Notes: generated from the letters alone by a model not told the origin. A stretch of 64,000 bases of DNA from Parvibaculum sp. (GCA_002695905.1 NZQM01000129.1:30960-94959); one strand, 5' to 3'. Positions 37,559 to 47,527 are shown, counted from the first letter of the stretch. Translations and numbers: made by a program.

Positions 37559-39034
37559 TCAACCGATCAGTTCGTAGTCGGCCATCTCAACATTGGCAGT
37601 AGCCGCGGCATAAGCGCGTGTGTGGCTTGACCAGTTTTGCGTGATGCGTCCGTCTGCGTTCTTGTACCAGGACGCACAGTGTGGGTCGGCCCAGACCGTT
37701 CCTGACAGATCTTTTTGGATATCTTCGTTGAAGCGGTCCTGTGCAGCTCTACTCGGCATAAGGGCCTTGGCGCCAGCCTCTTCCAGCACCTTCAGCGCTT
37801 TGATCGTGTAGGCAACTTGATGCTCCAGCATGAAGGTGATGGTGTTGTGGCCCAGATTGGTATTTGGGCCATACAGCACGAACAGGTTGGGAAAACCGGT
37901 GGCGGTGACACCCAAATAGGCCTCCGGGCTCTCTTCCCAGAGCTCATTTAGGTTTTGGCCGTTTTGCCCGGTCACTTCCATCGACCAACGCCATCCCGTC
38001 GTCTCAAAGCCTGTCGCATAGATCAGAACGTCGAACTCATGCTGCACACCGTCTGATGTCTCGACGCCTTTTCCGTTGATTTTGGCGATGCCATTTGTCT
38101 CCAACTCCACATGGTCCATCATCAAAGTTGGATAGAAGTCATCACAGATCAGGATGCGTTTGCAGCCGATCGGATAGTCTGGAAGCAGTTTTTTTCGAAG
38201 CTCAGCATCCGGGATCTGCTTTTTCAGCTGGTCTATCGCCTGGCGGGTAAAGGCTGCCCGTCCTTCTGGTGTCCATTCAAAGGCCTTCCAGAAAAAATGG
38301 TCTGCATTGTCGTAAAGAAGATCCCGGTTGCGTTTGCCAAGATCCATCGCCAGTTCGATGTCTGTCATCATCAACGCTTTTTCTTCATCGGTGATTTCGC
38401 GGTCGTTCCGGGGGATGACCCAGTTCGGCGTGCGTTGAAAGACCGTCATGTGCGCGGCTTCTTTCGCGACTTCCGGAATGAGCTGCACAGCACTTGCCGC
38501 GGAACCAATGACGCCGACACGTTTGCCCTTCAACGAAACATTCTGATCCCATCGCGCCGAGTGCATTGAGGCGCCATTGAATGTGTCGCGACCGTCAATG
38601 TCTGGGTAGGCCGGGCGATTAAGTTGGCCCATGCCGGCAATCACGGCATCGGCTTCATATTCGGTTCCGTTTTCGGTCTTGAGCGTCCAGGTGTTGCTGG
38701 TGTCGTTCCAAACGGCACTCGCCATGCCATCGCCGAGCTTCATATGACTGCCAAGCTGATGGTTCTCAACGATGCTTTCCGCATAGGCCTGAACTTCGGC
38801 GGCTCTTGGAAAGAGGTGCGTCCAGCTGGGGTTGGGAGCGAAGGAGAACTCATACAGCGCGACGGGTGTGTCACAACAGCAGCCGGGATATTTGTTTTCG
38901 TGCCAGACACCGCCAACCTTTTGGTTTCTGTCAAAAACCAGAAAATCCTCGATACCCGCTTCCTTCAGCTTCACAGCGGCGGCGACACCGCCCAGTCCAG
39001 CGCCGACTACTGCCACGCGTATCTTTGTCATCAT
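37559..39034 (-). CDS. Flavin-containing monooxygenase, Baeyer-Villiger type
   Basis: 'VVGAGLGGVAAAVKLKEAG' and BVMO fingerprint FNGASMHSARWD (FxGxxxHxxxW[P/D]); likely start MTKIRVAVVGAG. Confidence 0.85.
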   Translation of the reverse strand: MMTKIRVAVVGAGLGGVAAAVKLKEAGIEDFLVFDRNQKVGGVWHENKYPGCCCDTPVALYEFSFAPNPSWTHLFPRAAEVQAYAESIVENHQLGSHMKLGDGMASAVWNDTSNTWTLKTENGTEYEADAVIAGMGQLNRPAYPDIDGRDTFNGASMHSARWDQNVSLKGKRVGVIGSAASAVQLIPEVAKEAAHMTVFQRTPNWVIPRNDREITDEEKALMMTDIELAMDLGKRNRDLLYDNADHFFWKAFEWTPEGRAAFTRQAIDQLKKQIPDAELRKKLLPDYPIGCKRILICDDFYPTLMMDHVELETNGIAKINGKGVETSDGVQHEFDVLIYATGFETTGWRWSMEVTGQNGQNLNELWEESPEAYLGVTATGFPNLFVLYGPNTNLGHNTITFMLEHQVAYTIKALKVLEEAGAKALMPSRAAQDRFNEDIQKDLSGTVWADPHCASWYKNADGRITQNWSSHTRAYAAATANVEMADYELIG

Positions 39035-39271
39035 CTTGTCCTCCCAAACGAAATGCTTTGGGGAAAGTGTATCTATCTTCTGGGTCAAGAACAGCCATTC
39101 TATTGTGGGGTCTTTGGTGATTTTGGTGTTCATCCTTGAACACGCTACGTCAACTTGCATGCCAGGGGCCGAATGTCGTTGAAATGGAAGGAGTGAAGTG
39201 GAAAGCTCCTGCCAAAGGACATGTCTGTACTTCAAGCAGGCCGAAAAACGTCCGGCTTAGGGAGATGCGAA

Positions 39272-40675
39272 ATGAGTGAATTCAAACTTTTGATCAATGG
39301 CGACCTGGTCGATGGCGACATGGAAATGGATGTCATAAACCCTGCGACGGAAGAAACGGTTGCCACCTGCGCGCGTGCGTCTGAAGCACAACTTGAAAGT
39401 GCTGTCGCGGCGGCAAAAGCAGCTTTTCCCGCCTGGTCCGGCACAAGCATTGATGAGCGCAAGAGAGCAATTACAGCCATTGCTGATGCGATTGAGGCAA
39501 ATGGCGAAGAGTTGGCGCGCCTCCTGACCCAGGAGCAGGGCAAGCCACTAGCAGATGCGACAGGCGAAGTTTTTGGGACTGCAGCTTTCTTCCGCTACTT
39601 CACGTCGCTCGATCTGCCGGTAAAAGTGCTCGACGATAGCGAAGGACGCCGCGTAGAAGCTCATAGAAAGCCACTGGGCGTTATCGGAGCCATTGTGCCG
39701 TGGAATTTCCCGATGATCCTCATGGCCTTTAAATTGCCGCCTGCATTGCTCGCAGGGAACACCGTTGTGTTGAAACCAGCGCCAACAACGCCACTGACAA
39801 GTTTGAAACTAGGTGAGCTGATTAAGGACATTCTTCCTGCTGGTGTTGTGAACATCATTGCAGATGCCAATGATCTCGGTGCGTCGCTTACCGCACACCC
39901 GGACGTTCGGAAGATCTCCTTTACGGGATCAACGGCGACGGGTGCCAAAGTTATGGCCGGTGCTGCAGGTCTTCTCAAGCGTATTACGCTGGAACTTGGC
40001 GGTAATGATGCGGGTATTGTGCTTGGCGATGTTGATCCGAAAGAAGCCGCCCCTAAGCTCTTTGACAGCGCCTTCCAGAACAGCGGGCAGGTGTGTATCG
40101 CCATGAAGCGGCTCTATGTGCATGAGTCCATCTACGACGAAATGTGTGATGAGCTCGCAACGATTGCCGATAATGCCATCATTGGTGATGGGCTGGAGCA
40201 GGGTACACAGCTCGGGCCGCTTCAGAACAAGATGCAGTTCGAAAAAGTTCAGGAGCTCATCAAGGCTGCGGGCGAGGACGGCAAGATCATCGCTGGCGGC
40301 AATGTGCCAGATAAGCCTGGCTACTTCATCCGACCAACTATTGTGCGTGATGTCGCTGAAGGTTCCAGGATCGTCGATGAAGAACAGTTCGGTCCTGTAC
40401 TGCCTGTGATCAAATATGCTGACGTGGATGATGCGATCGACCGGGCAAATGCCTCGGAATATGGCCTTGGCGGTTCTATCTGGTCGGCGGATGCAGATAG
40501 GGCCTATGCCTTGGCGGATAAGATGGAGTCTGGCACCGTGTGGGTGAATAAGCACGCAGAACTGGATCCTGCCATTCCATTTGGTGGCGCGGGCATGTCG
40601 GGTCTTGGGAGTGAACTTGGCGAAGAGGGTCTCGAAGAGTTCACCCAGCTCAAGATCATCAATATCGCCCGCTAA
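39272..40675 (+). CDS. NAD(P)-dependent aldehyde dehydrogenase
   Basis: 'PWNFPMILMAFKLPPALLAGNTVVLKPAPTTPLT', 'ITLELGGNDAGIVLGD', 'FQNSGQVCIAMKRLYV'. Confidence 0.93.
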   Translation: MSEFKLLINGDLVDGDMEMDVINPATEETVATCARASEAQLESAVAAAKAAFPAWSGTSIDERKRAITAIADAIEANGEELARLLTQEQGKPLADATGEVFGTAAFFRYFTSLDLPVKVLDDSEGRRVEAHRKPLGVIGAIVPWNFPMILMAFKLPPALLAGNTVVLKPAPTTPLTSLKLGELIKDILPAGVVNIIADANDLGASLTAHPDVRKISFTGSTATGAKVMAGAAGLLKRITLELGGNDAGIVLGDVDPKEAAPKLFDSAFQNSGQVCIAMKRLYVHESIYDEMCDELATIADNAIIGDGLEQGTQLGPLQNKMQFEKVQELIKAAGEDGKIIAGGNVPDKPGYFIRPTIVRDVAEGSRIVDEEQFGPVLPVIKYADVDDAIDRANASEYGLGGSIWSADADRAYALADKMESGTVWVNKHAELDPAIPFGGAGMSGLGSELGEEGLEEFTQLKIINIAR

Positions 40676-40694
40676 AGGTGTTTTGGAACAAAGG

Positions 40695-40730
40695 AAACCC
40701 GGCCTTGCGGATTTGCAGGGCCGGGTTTTT
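40695..40730 (+). terminator. Rho-independent terminator after aldehyde dehydrogenase
   Basis: AAACCCGGCC(N14)GGCCGGGTTT followed by TT. Confidence 0.85.
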
Positions 40731-40748
40731 CATTGATGAGTGTTTGCC

Positions 40749-41120
40749 TTAGGCGTCGCTCTTCATCATTTGAGCTGCGGCAACAAGCATCAGCGTAAAC
40801 ACCGCTTCTACGACAATGAAGACAGTCGCAAATTCAGCGCCGTGTACGGCCCAGGCGAGCGTGCGAAAAACCGCCGCGCCTCCGAGGATCAGTGCAGCGC
40901 CATAGGCCCACGTGGCGTTCTGCTTCCACGCCGCAAGAAACGCCATGACGGAGCTGGCAAAAAAGAACGACGCGAAGTCGCCTGCCTGGGTGCTCAGCCC
41001 GATGCCTTCAAGAAGAGGCATGCCAAGGCTTTCGGCTGCTGCTGCTGGGTTTGTCACCCACATGAATGCATTGAAGCCCATCGCAAGCCCGGGCAGGGCG
41101 GCCAGAATACGTGCCAGCAT
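40749..41120 (-). CDS. Small integral membrane protein
   Basis: 123 aa from MLARILAALPGLAMGFNAFMWV, four hydrophobic segments. Confidence 0.65.
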   Translation of the reverse strand: MLARILAALPGLAMGFNAFMWVTNPAAAAESLGMPLLEGIGLSTQAGDFASFFFASSVMAFLAAWKQNATWAYGAALILGGAAVFRTLAWAVHGAEFATVFIVVEAVFTLMLVAAAQMMKSDA

Positions 41121-41277
41121 AGATTTTCCCCCTTTTATTGGTCGACGCAGTCTGACCCGATTCCGCGGAGGATAGAACTTGAATGTGTGGCTGACGGGAT
41201 TCTGGGCCGAAATTTGGTCCTGAAAACGGTGAAATATGCTCTTGAAACGTAAGGACTTGTGCGGCATACACGGCGGT

Positions 41278-41368
41278 GGAGAGGTGGCCGAGTGGCTGAA
41301 GGCGCGCCCCTGCTAAGGGTGTATACGTTAATAGCGTATCGAGGGTTCGAATCCCTTCCTCTCCGCCA
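41278..41368 (+). tRNA. tRNA-Ser (anticodon GCT)
   Basis: Acceptor GGAGAGG/CCTCTCC, anticodon loop CTGCTAA, long variable arm, T-loop GGTTCGAATCC, encoded GCCA. Confidence 0.95.
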
Positions 41369-41501
41369 TTTTTCTCCAAAATCCGAATGAGCTTTCTACA
41401 GGTTTTGTTGATCGGATGGGCGTCGACTGGAAACACATTTTTTCTGTCACAACAGAACAGCATTGTGATCCCCGGATCTTGTCTTGGATCGGGGGGCGGA
41501 C

Positions 41502-41780
41502 TTAGCCGGTTCGGACATGAGCCAATATCATCCATCCACCGATGGTAACGAAGCCTAGCCCAGCAATTAGTTTCAGTGGCATTGCGCTCAGCCACCGCTC
41601 GGCCGCCAAGCCCAACAGAATTGCGATGCCGGTAGACGCTGCAAGAGCAGAGCAGGCTGCTGCAAATACCAACCACCTGTTTCGTTCGCCGTCCGACGCG
41701 AACAAAATTGTTGCTAACTGCGTTTTGTCGCCGAGCTCTGCCAAAAAAACAGTTAGGAAAATAGTGAGAAAGGCCGTCAT
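41502..41780 (-). CDS. Half-size TMEM165/GDT1 (UPF0016) family protein
   Basis: MTAFLTIFLTVFLAELGDKTQLATILFA; single E-x-G-D-K-T motif, 92 aa. Confidence 0.8.
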   Translation of the reverse strand: MTAFLTIFLTVFLAELGDKTQLATILFASDGERNRWLVFAAACSALAASTGIAILLGLAAERWLSAMPLKLIAGLGFVTIGGWMILAHVRTG

Positions 41781-41889
41781 TTGCGATCCGGTTTTTGATG
41801 AATGATTGCCGATGATTCTGGCATACGAATTCGGATTCGTCGACGTTTGGACCACCTACGCCGCCCTTTGCGACCGTGGCGTCCTTCCC

Positions 41890-42936
41890 TTATTCCGCGG
41901 CTACCCGTCGAGGGTGCAGTTCGACACGTTCGAGGGCTGCGGACGCATCATTGCCCAACCGAATGTCCATGTTTCGAGCTGCAAGGTCCATCGTGAGTGT
42001 GCAGACGGTTCCCATATTGCCCAGCGGTTCGCGCGGTCGATAGGTCTGGCAAATCGAATTGCCGGGGTTTTCTGTGTCCGACAGCATTTGGACCATGGTC
42101 GCTCTGTCCCGCGTTTCAGTTTCCTTTGCCAAGGCATGGGCGCGATTGAGGCGGAGCGTCGAATTCTCCAGGATGTGCGGCATCGAAAACATCTCCGGAT
42201 CCAGATAGTGGTTGGTATGGGCAAGCACGTCGCCCGGATCATCCACTTCGATTTGTTTTGTCGCAGCAAATTCCATATCGAACCGTGCGCCGCTCTCGTC
42301 TGCCACCAGTATGTTTGCAGAGCGTCCGGTCCCTGCGCGATCTATCGTCTCTCGAGCGGCGTCGATGGAGGAGCATTCCAGAATTGCACGAAGGAGAATG
42401 TGAATCGGCACGCCGTTTGTCGGGCGGTTGATATGGAGGAAGTTGAAGCAGACGCCAATACCGGAATCGTTCAGACCGATTTTTCCGAGGATGCCAGGTT
42501 CTGTCATCATAAGAATAGACGGGCCGTCCGTTCGTTCAATTCGGGCAAGTGCGATGAGTGGTTCGAGCCGTTCTTCCCAGTCCCAATTCTGACCAAGGAG
42601 CGGGGTGCCCGCGAAATGCATCACGGTGCATTCGGTGGTGGGCACAAAGGAAAGGAATTCGCTTCTTGCATTGAGCGCATAGATCCACAGCGGGTTCACA
42701 TCTGCCGCCGCTGCGATCGCCTCAATTTCTGTCCCATAGTCAGGCTCAAAATCATTGATGACCGACTTGAAGTGCCCCGCGATGTCAAAGATTTCGCTCT
42801 CGGGACGTCCGAAGAAGGAGCCATAGACCTCAATCATGCCATGGATACGCTCTTTAAGGGCCGTCCCATGTTGCTCGCCGCGGTCGGCAGGGCCGCCCAA
42901 TAGGGTGATGAATGGCAGTCCGCCAATTGTGGTCAT
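41890..42936 (-). CDS. C45-family acyltransferase/hydrolase (Ntn, isopenicillin N acyltransferase-like)
   Basis: 'PTTECTVMHFAGTPLLGQNWDWEERLEPLIAL', 'GLNDSGIGVCFN'. Confidence 0.85.
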   Translation of the reverse strand: MTTIGGLPFITLLGGPADRGEQHGTALKERIHGMIEVYGSFFGRPESEIFDIAGHFKSVINDFEPDYGTEIEAIAAAADVNPLWIYALNARSEFLSFVPTTECTVMHFAGTPLLGQNWDWEERLEPLIALARIERTDGPSILMMTEPGILGKIGLNDSGIGVCFNFLHINRPTNGVPIHILLRAILECSSIDAARETIDRAGTGRSANILVADESGARFDMEFAATKQIEVDDPGDVLAHTNHYLDPEMFSMPHILENSTLRLNRAHALAKETETRDRATMVQMLSDTENPGNSICQTYRPREPLGNMGTVCTLTMDLAARNMDIRLGNDASAALERVELHPRRVAAE

Positions 42937-43016
42937 GGTGTTCCTCCTGCTTTGAACCTTCAGAATAGGCGGGTTTTGGTCCATGATTCAAAAATGGCAG
43001 AAACAAAGGGCTGTGC

Positions 43017-43406
43017 TTGTCGGAGATCACGATTTTTGCAGCGGAGATTTCGACCTTTGGACGGATCGTCGCCATGGTGCTTCTCGAAAAGGGGCTCGAC
43101 TGGACGCTGGTCCCGACGGCTTCGTCCTCGGCAGAACACATGCCGCGGCACCCTTTCGGGAAGACCCCAGCCGTCGAAATTGACGGGCATTTGCTCATCG
43201 AAAGTGACGCGATCTGTCGATATGTCGACGATACGTTTGGGGGCCAGCGCTTGTACCGGATTCTCCATTGGATGGCCGTGGCCCATACGGAGGAGGGCAA
43301 AGTGATGCTTCACCACGTTCCAAACGTGACGAGATGGATGTCCTATCCGGGCAGCGGGGAAAGTGCACGCGGCACCGCCTGGCCTGATGGTAGGCAGGTA
43401 TATTAG
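43017..43406 (+). pseudogene. Glutathione S-transferase with apparent internal deletion
   Basis: Normal thioredoxin-like N-domain (MSEITIFAAEISTFGRIVAMVLLEKGLDW...HPFGKTPAVEIDG) joined to C-terminal-like HVPNVTRWMSYPGSGESARGTAWPD without the intervening helical domain. Confidence 0.6.
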
Positions 43407-43414
43407 CGGTTTTC

Positions 43415-43800
43415 ATGTGTTTGGGGTTGGCGCACCTGAGGGGTCGGCAGAAAGGGTGCTGGAATGAAAACCTAGCGCTGGTGGGCCGGACTGTGCATGT
43501 ATCCTACGAGGCGGTCTTGCGCGGAAAAGTAAAAACTTATGAATTTCGGGATCGGGAACTGCATACCAAAGCGATGGTGATCGATAAAGACTGGTCCATG
43601 ATTGGCTCTTCGAACTTCGACTGTCGGAGCTTGTAGTGCATGGTGAGGTGATTTTTATTTCTGATGAGAGGGAGCTGAGTTCTGCTTTTTCACAGATATT
43701 CAAAGATGATATTGAGCATGCCTCAATCATATTCGGAAATGTCTGGCTGCGGCGTTCGGTTTTTTTACGTATCGCGCAATTTGTCGGCAGTATCATATGA
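43415..43800 (+). pseudogene. Phospholipase D/cardiolipin synthase C-terminal remnant
   Basis: HTKAMVIDKDWSMIGSSNFDCRSL* (HKD motif 2), then shifted frame ...HGEVIFISDERELSSAFSQIFKDDIEHASIIFGNVWLRRS... Confidence 0.7.
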
Positions 43801-43969
43801 ATATGGTTGTGATCGGCTTTTGCCATCGCTAAAAATGCTCTTAGCGTTCAACTGATGCATGTTCACTTCCAGATCGCGGAACGACACTAGTTGAATTTTG
43901 GGCGACATTCACGGCAAGAGTTGCAAACATTGTGAGCATCAATCTCACCAATTTTAGGGGTGGTCCCAA

Positions 43970-44656
43970 ATGTGTTTTTCGGCAGAAGTCAGTTTTGTAG
44001 CGGCGGCGGTGCTTATCCCGGCAGGGGTAGCTTGCATATATCAAACCTCGAAGAACAATCGGAAGTTTGTGGCGTTTGCGGCTTTGCCGATGTTGCTTGG
44101 CTTTCAACAGCTATTTGAGGGGTTTGTTTGGGTAAGTGGGGAAGGCGGGTATACCCACTGGGTTGAGCGCATGTCCCTTGCTTACATGTTTTTCTCGTGG
44201 CTTGCTTGGCCGATCTGGATCCCAATCTCGACCTATTTTGTTGAACCGGCAAGTCGCAAGCCATGGTTTTTGGTACCGGTTGTTCTGGGAAGCATGCTCG
44301 GGGCACTTCAGTATTTCCCCTACCTTGCCCATGATAATTGGCTCGTTACACGTTTTCTGGACCATGCCATAAGTTATGAAGGAATTGACCTTCTCGATTT
44401 TATCGTGCCACGGCCTTTCACTTACACCGTCTATTTGGCAGTGATAATTGGCCCCCTCCTGTTTTCATCTGACGCCCGTGTCAGAATATTCGGCGTTCTC
44501 GTGTCGTTTGTCGTTGTGATAACTTATCTCTTCTTCTCCTACGCTTATGTGTCAGTGTTCTGCCTCGGTGGTGCAATCGTGTCGCTCTATATTGTATGGA
44601 TGTTCCTTGGTGGGGAAAAAGACTCGCAGGTTCTGCCCAAGTTTTCCAAGGCTTGA
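43970..44656 (+). CDS. DUF6629-like membrane protein
   Basis: 228 aa; N-terminal MCFSAEVSFVAAAVLIPAG and 'FQQLFEGFVW' characteristic. Confidence 0.75.
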   Translation: MCFSAEVSFVAAAVLIPAGVACIYQTSKNNRKFVAFAALPMLLGFQQLFEGFVWVSGEGGYTHWVERMSLAYMFFSWLAWPIWIPISTYFVEPASRKPWFLVPVVLGSMLGALQYFPYLAHDNWLVTRFLDHAISYEGIDLLDFIVPRPFTYTVYLAVIIGPLLFSSDARVRIFGVLVSFVVVITYLFFSYAYVSVFCLGGAIVSLYIVWMFLGGEKDSQVLPKFSKA

Positions 44657-44839
44657 GTGGTCTGCCTCCTAGGCTGCTTCATGCATATGAAATTGGGTGG
44701 GGCCAATCAGGCCAAATGAAATGCACGGTAAGTAGGTGATAGCCAGGAATGCAGACAAGATTTTCTGACGGTGGCTACCTTAACTTGGCTTATTTCTCTC
44801 ACTTGATTGATCTGAGATGAGTGCATTCCTCAAAGGAAA

Positions 44840-44880
44840 GGACGGAGATTGCAGGAAAAACGCTTTTGCAATCCCCGTCC
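44840..44880 (-). terminator. Terminator-like stem-loop after copB
   Basis: GGACGGaGATTGCA/TGCAATCcCCGTCC, 14 bp with one mismatch. Confidence 0.65.
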
Positions 44881-44887
44881 AATAAAT

Positions 44888-45631
44888 TTAGAACCAGACC
44901 CGGATGCCTGCGACGAGCGATAGTGGCTCAACGTTTTCACCCTCGGCACGAGCGAAATTTTCCGTATCGCCCATTAAGCGGGTCCAGGACACACCGACGT
45001 AAGGGGCAAATTCCCGTTCGATTTCGTATCGCAACCGAAGCCCCAATTCAACTGAGTTAAGGCCGGATCCAACACCCAATTCCGGGACGTCTTGCAGCGC
45101 GAAGTTGAGTTCGCCAAGAGGCTGGAGGATGAGGCGTTGTGTCACAAACAGATCATACTCTGCTAAGGCCCGCGCTGAGACATCGCCCTCATCACTGACA
45201 AAGGCCGCAACATCTACCTCAAACCATTGAGGAGCCAAGCCTTGGACACCAAAGACACCATATGTCCTTGTGGGGCGCGGGCGGAAGTCTTGTCTGATAC
45301 CAGCTTGCAGATCCCAGAAGCGAGCGATCGCCCGGCTGTAAAGGAGCTGGAGTTCAGCCTCCTCCGTATTGCCGGTTTCCAGCAAATAGGTGCCTTCTGT
45401 CTTGACCCATAGGCGTTCTGCATCACCGCCATACCAGCCCTGGGCGTCCCAGGTTATTACTTCATTGCCTTCATTGGTTTGATACTCAAGTCGATCAACT
45501 AGGACCTGAGAATAAAGGGGCTCGCCTTCTGCTGCTTTTAGAGGCGATGAAAAGAGAGTAGCCCCAGCGAGCAGAAATAGCCCAACTGTTTGAGACCATG
45601 TAATATTGGAATTAATTATGCGCGCAACCAT
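44888..45631 (-). CDS. copB: Copper resistance protein B (outer membrane)
   Basis: 247 aa; 'LYSQVLVDRLEYQTNEGNEVITWDAQGWYGGDAERLWVKTEG', C-term VAGIRVWF. Confidence 0.92.
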   Translation of the reverse strand: MVARIINSNITWSQTVGLFLLAGATLFSSPLKAAEGEPLYSQVLVDRLEYQTNEGNEVITWDAQGWYGGDAERLWVKTEGTYLLETGNTEEAELQLLYSRAIARFWDLQAGIRQDFRPRPTRTYGVFGVQGLAPQWFEVDVAAFVSDEGDVSARALAEYDLFVTQRLILQPLGELNFALQDVPELGVGSGLNSVELGLRLRYEIEREFAPYVGVSWTRLMGDTENFARAEGENVEPLSLVAGIRVWF

Positions 45632-47517
45632 CAGTTTGCCTCCGCGATTTTCTGATTGACCGAAACGACCCGGAACATGCCGGCTTTCATGTGATAGAGC
45701 AGGTGGCAGTGGAAGGCCCAGTTTCCGGGCGCGTCAGCTGTGATATCAGCGGAAAGCTTTTCGCCCGGTTTGAGATTGATGGTGTGCTTGCGAGGTTGAC
45801 GATCTCCCGTTCCATTGACGAGTTCCATCCACATGCCATGAAGATGGATTGGATGGTTCATCATCGTATTGTTGATCATCGTCAGGCGCAGGCGTTCACC
45901 TTCAAAAAACTCTATCGGTCCTTTCACCTCCGAAAATTTTTCTCCGTCAAAAGACCACATGTACCGCTCCATATTCCCCGTCAGATGAAGGACAATCTCC
46001 CGGCCGGGCGAGCGTTCATCATGTTCGGGATAAAGGTTGCTCAGATCGGTGTAGGTGAGGACCCGGTGACCTGTGTTTTCCAATCCAAGACCAGGTTCAT
46101 GCAGGCGGCTTTTCGGCATTTCTGCAACCGCATCAACGCCCCAAACATCAAGGTCAGGAGGTGTCGCCCCGGTTGAGGCATATGAGACGGGCAGGGCTGC
46201 AGCCATGGCTTTCTGATCCATTCCAGCCATATTATTATGAGCAGAATGATCCATCCCGGCCATGGAGCCACTCATTGCGCCCATGTTGTGGCCAGAGTGA
46301 CCCATAGCGCCCATTGTTCCCATGGGTTCATTCATGGCGGGCATTGAGCTTTGGGATGACATTCCGTCCATTCCCGCCATGTGGCCACCAGACATGTCCA
46401 TGTCCATGCCCATGTCCGCCATTGTGAGTATAGGCGGATCACGAAGTACCGGGACCGATGCTTCCATGCCTAAACGTGGTGCAAGCGTGCCGCGGGCAAA
46501 ACCGCCGCGGTCCATGCTTTCAGCAAAAATTGTGTATGCTTGATCATCTGTAGGCTGAACGATGACATCGTAAGTTTCTGCGACGCCGATTTGGAATTCA
46601 TCTACTTCCACAGGTTTGATATTTTGGCCATCGGCTTGGACCACCGTCATTCTCAACCCTGGAATTCGGAAATTGAAATAGGTCATTGCGGCCGCATTCA
46701 CAATGCGCAACCGAACCCGTTCGCCTGGTTTGAAGAGACCTGTCCAATTCGATGATGGGCCATTTCCGTTCACGAGGTACGTGTATGTTGCGCTCGTGAT
46801 GTCTGCGATGTCGGTCGGGTTCATTCTCATGCGACCCCAAGCAAGGCGGTCAGCAATAGTAGAGCCAATGCCTTTTTCGGAAACATCACCGAAAAAATCG
46901 CCGACTGTGCGTTGTTGGTAATTGAAATAGTCAGGCAGCTTTTTTAGTTTTGCAAATACCTCATCGGGATCTTCAAAGGTCCAATCGGACAGCATAACCA
47001 CATGTTCCCGGTCATAGGCCACGGGATCTGGTTCTGCGGGGTCAACAATCATTGGACCGAAGACGCCGGATTGTTCCTGAAGACCCGAGTGGCTGTGATA
47101 CCAGTAGGTACCGCTTTGAGTCAGTTTGTATTGATAGGTGAATGTCTCACCAGGTGTGATGCCCGGAAAGCTGACCCCGGGTACGCCATCCATATTCGCT
47201 GGTAGGATAATTCCATGCCAATGAATTGATGTATCTTCGTCAAGATCGTTGCGAACTCTCAGTGTAACCGTTTCACCTTCTTTAAAGCGCAACAAGGAGC
47301 CAGGCATGCTCCCATTTATGGTCTTTGCGTGGGCTGTTTCGTTGCCGATCGTCAGTGCTGTTCGACCGATGGCAAGGTCAAATGAGCGTTGGGATGGCGC
47401 ACTGGTGGTGGGCGCCAGGCCAGCGACTCTTTGTGCCCAGGCGGGCACTAATGCCTGCATGCCGGTTGCCAGACCAATGGCAGACGTGGCGTGGATAAAT
47501 TTTCTCCGGGATATCAT
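45631..47517 (-). CDS. copA: Copper-resistance multicopper oxidase CopA with Met/His-rich linker
   Basis: 628 aa; TAT-like MISRRKF leader, HWHGIILP, YHSHSG, HPIHLHG, HCHLLYHMKAGM. Confidence 0.95.
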   Translation of the reverse strand: MISRRKFIHATSAIGLATGMQALVPAWAQRVAGLAPTTSAPSQRSFDLAIGRTALTIGNETAHAKTINGSMPGSLLRFKEGETVTLRVRNDLDEDTSIHWHGIILPANMDGVPGVSFPGITPGETFTYQYKLTQSGTYWYHSHSGLQEQSGVFGPMIVDPAEPDPVAYDREHVVMLSDWTFEDPDEVFAKLKKLPDYFNYQQRTVGDFFGDVSEKGIGSTIADRLAWGRMRMNPTDIADITSATYTYLVNGNGPSSNWTGLFKPGERVRLRIVNAAAMTYFNFRIPGLRMTVVQADGQNIKPVEVDEFQIGVAETYDVIVQPTDDQAYTIFAESMDRGGFARGTLAPRLGMEASVPVLRDPPILTMADMGMDMDMSGGHMAGMDGMSSQSSMPAMNEPMGTMGAMGHSGHNMGAMSGSMAGMDHSAHNNMAGMDQKAMAAALPVSYASTGATPPDLDVWGVDAVAEMPKSRLHEPGLGLENTGHRVLTYTDLSNLYPEHDERSPGREIVLHLTGNMERYMWSFDGEKFSEVKGPIEFFEGERLRLTMINNTMMNHPIHLHGMWMELVNGTGDRQPRKHTINLKPGEKLSADITADAPGNWAFHCHLLYHMKAGMFRVVSVNQKIAEAN

Positions 47518-47527
47518 TTTGATTCTC

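Noticed and set aside
41008-41676. 222-aa minus-strand ORF containing GGEEGIRTLDTLLTYTPLAGARLQPLGHLS
   Set aside because: This peptide is the antisense translation of the tRNA-Ser at 41278-41368, a well-known spurious ORF type; it also overlaps two better genes.
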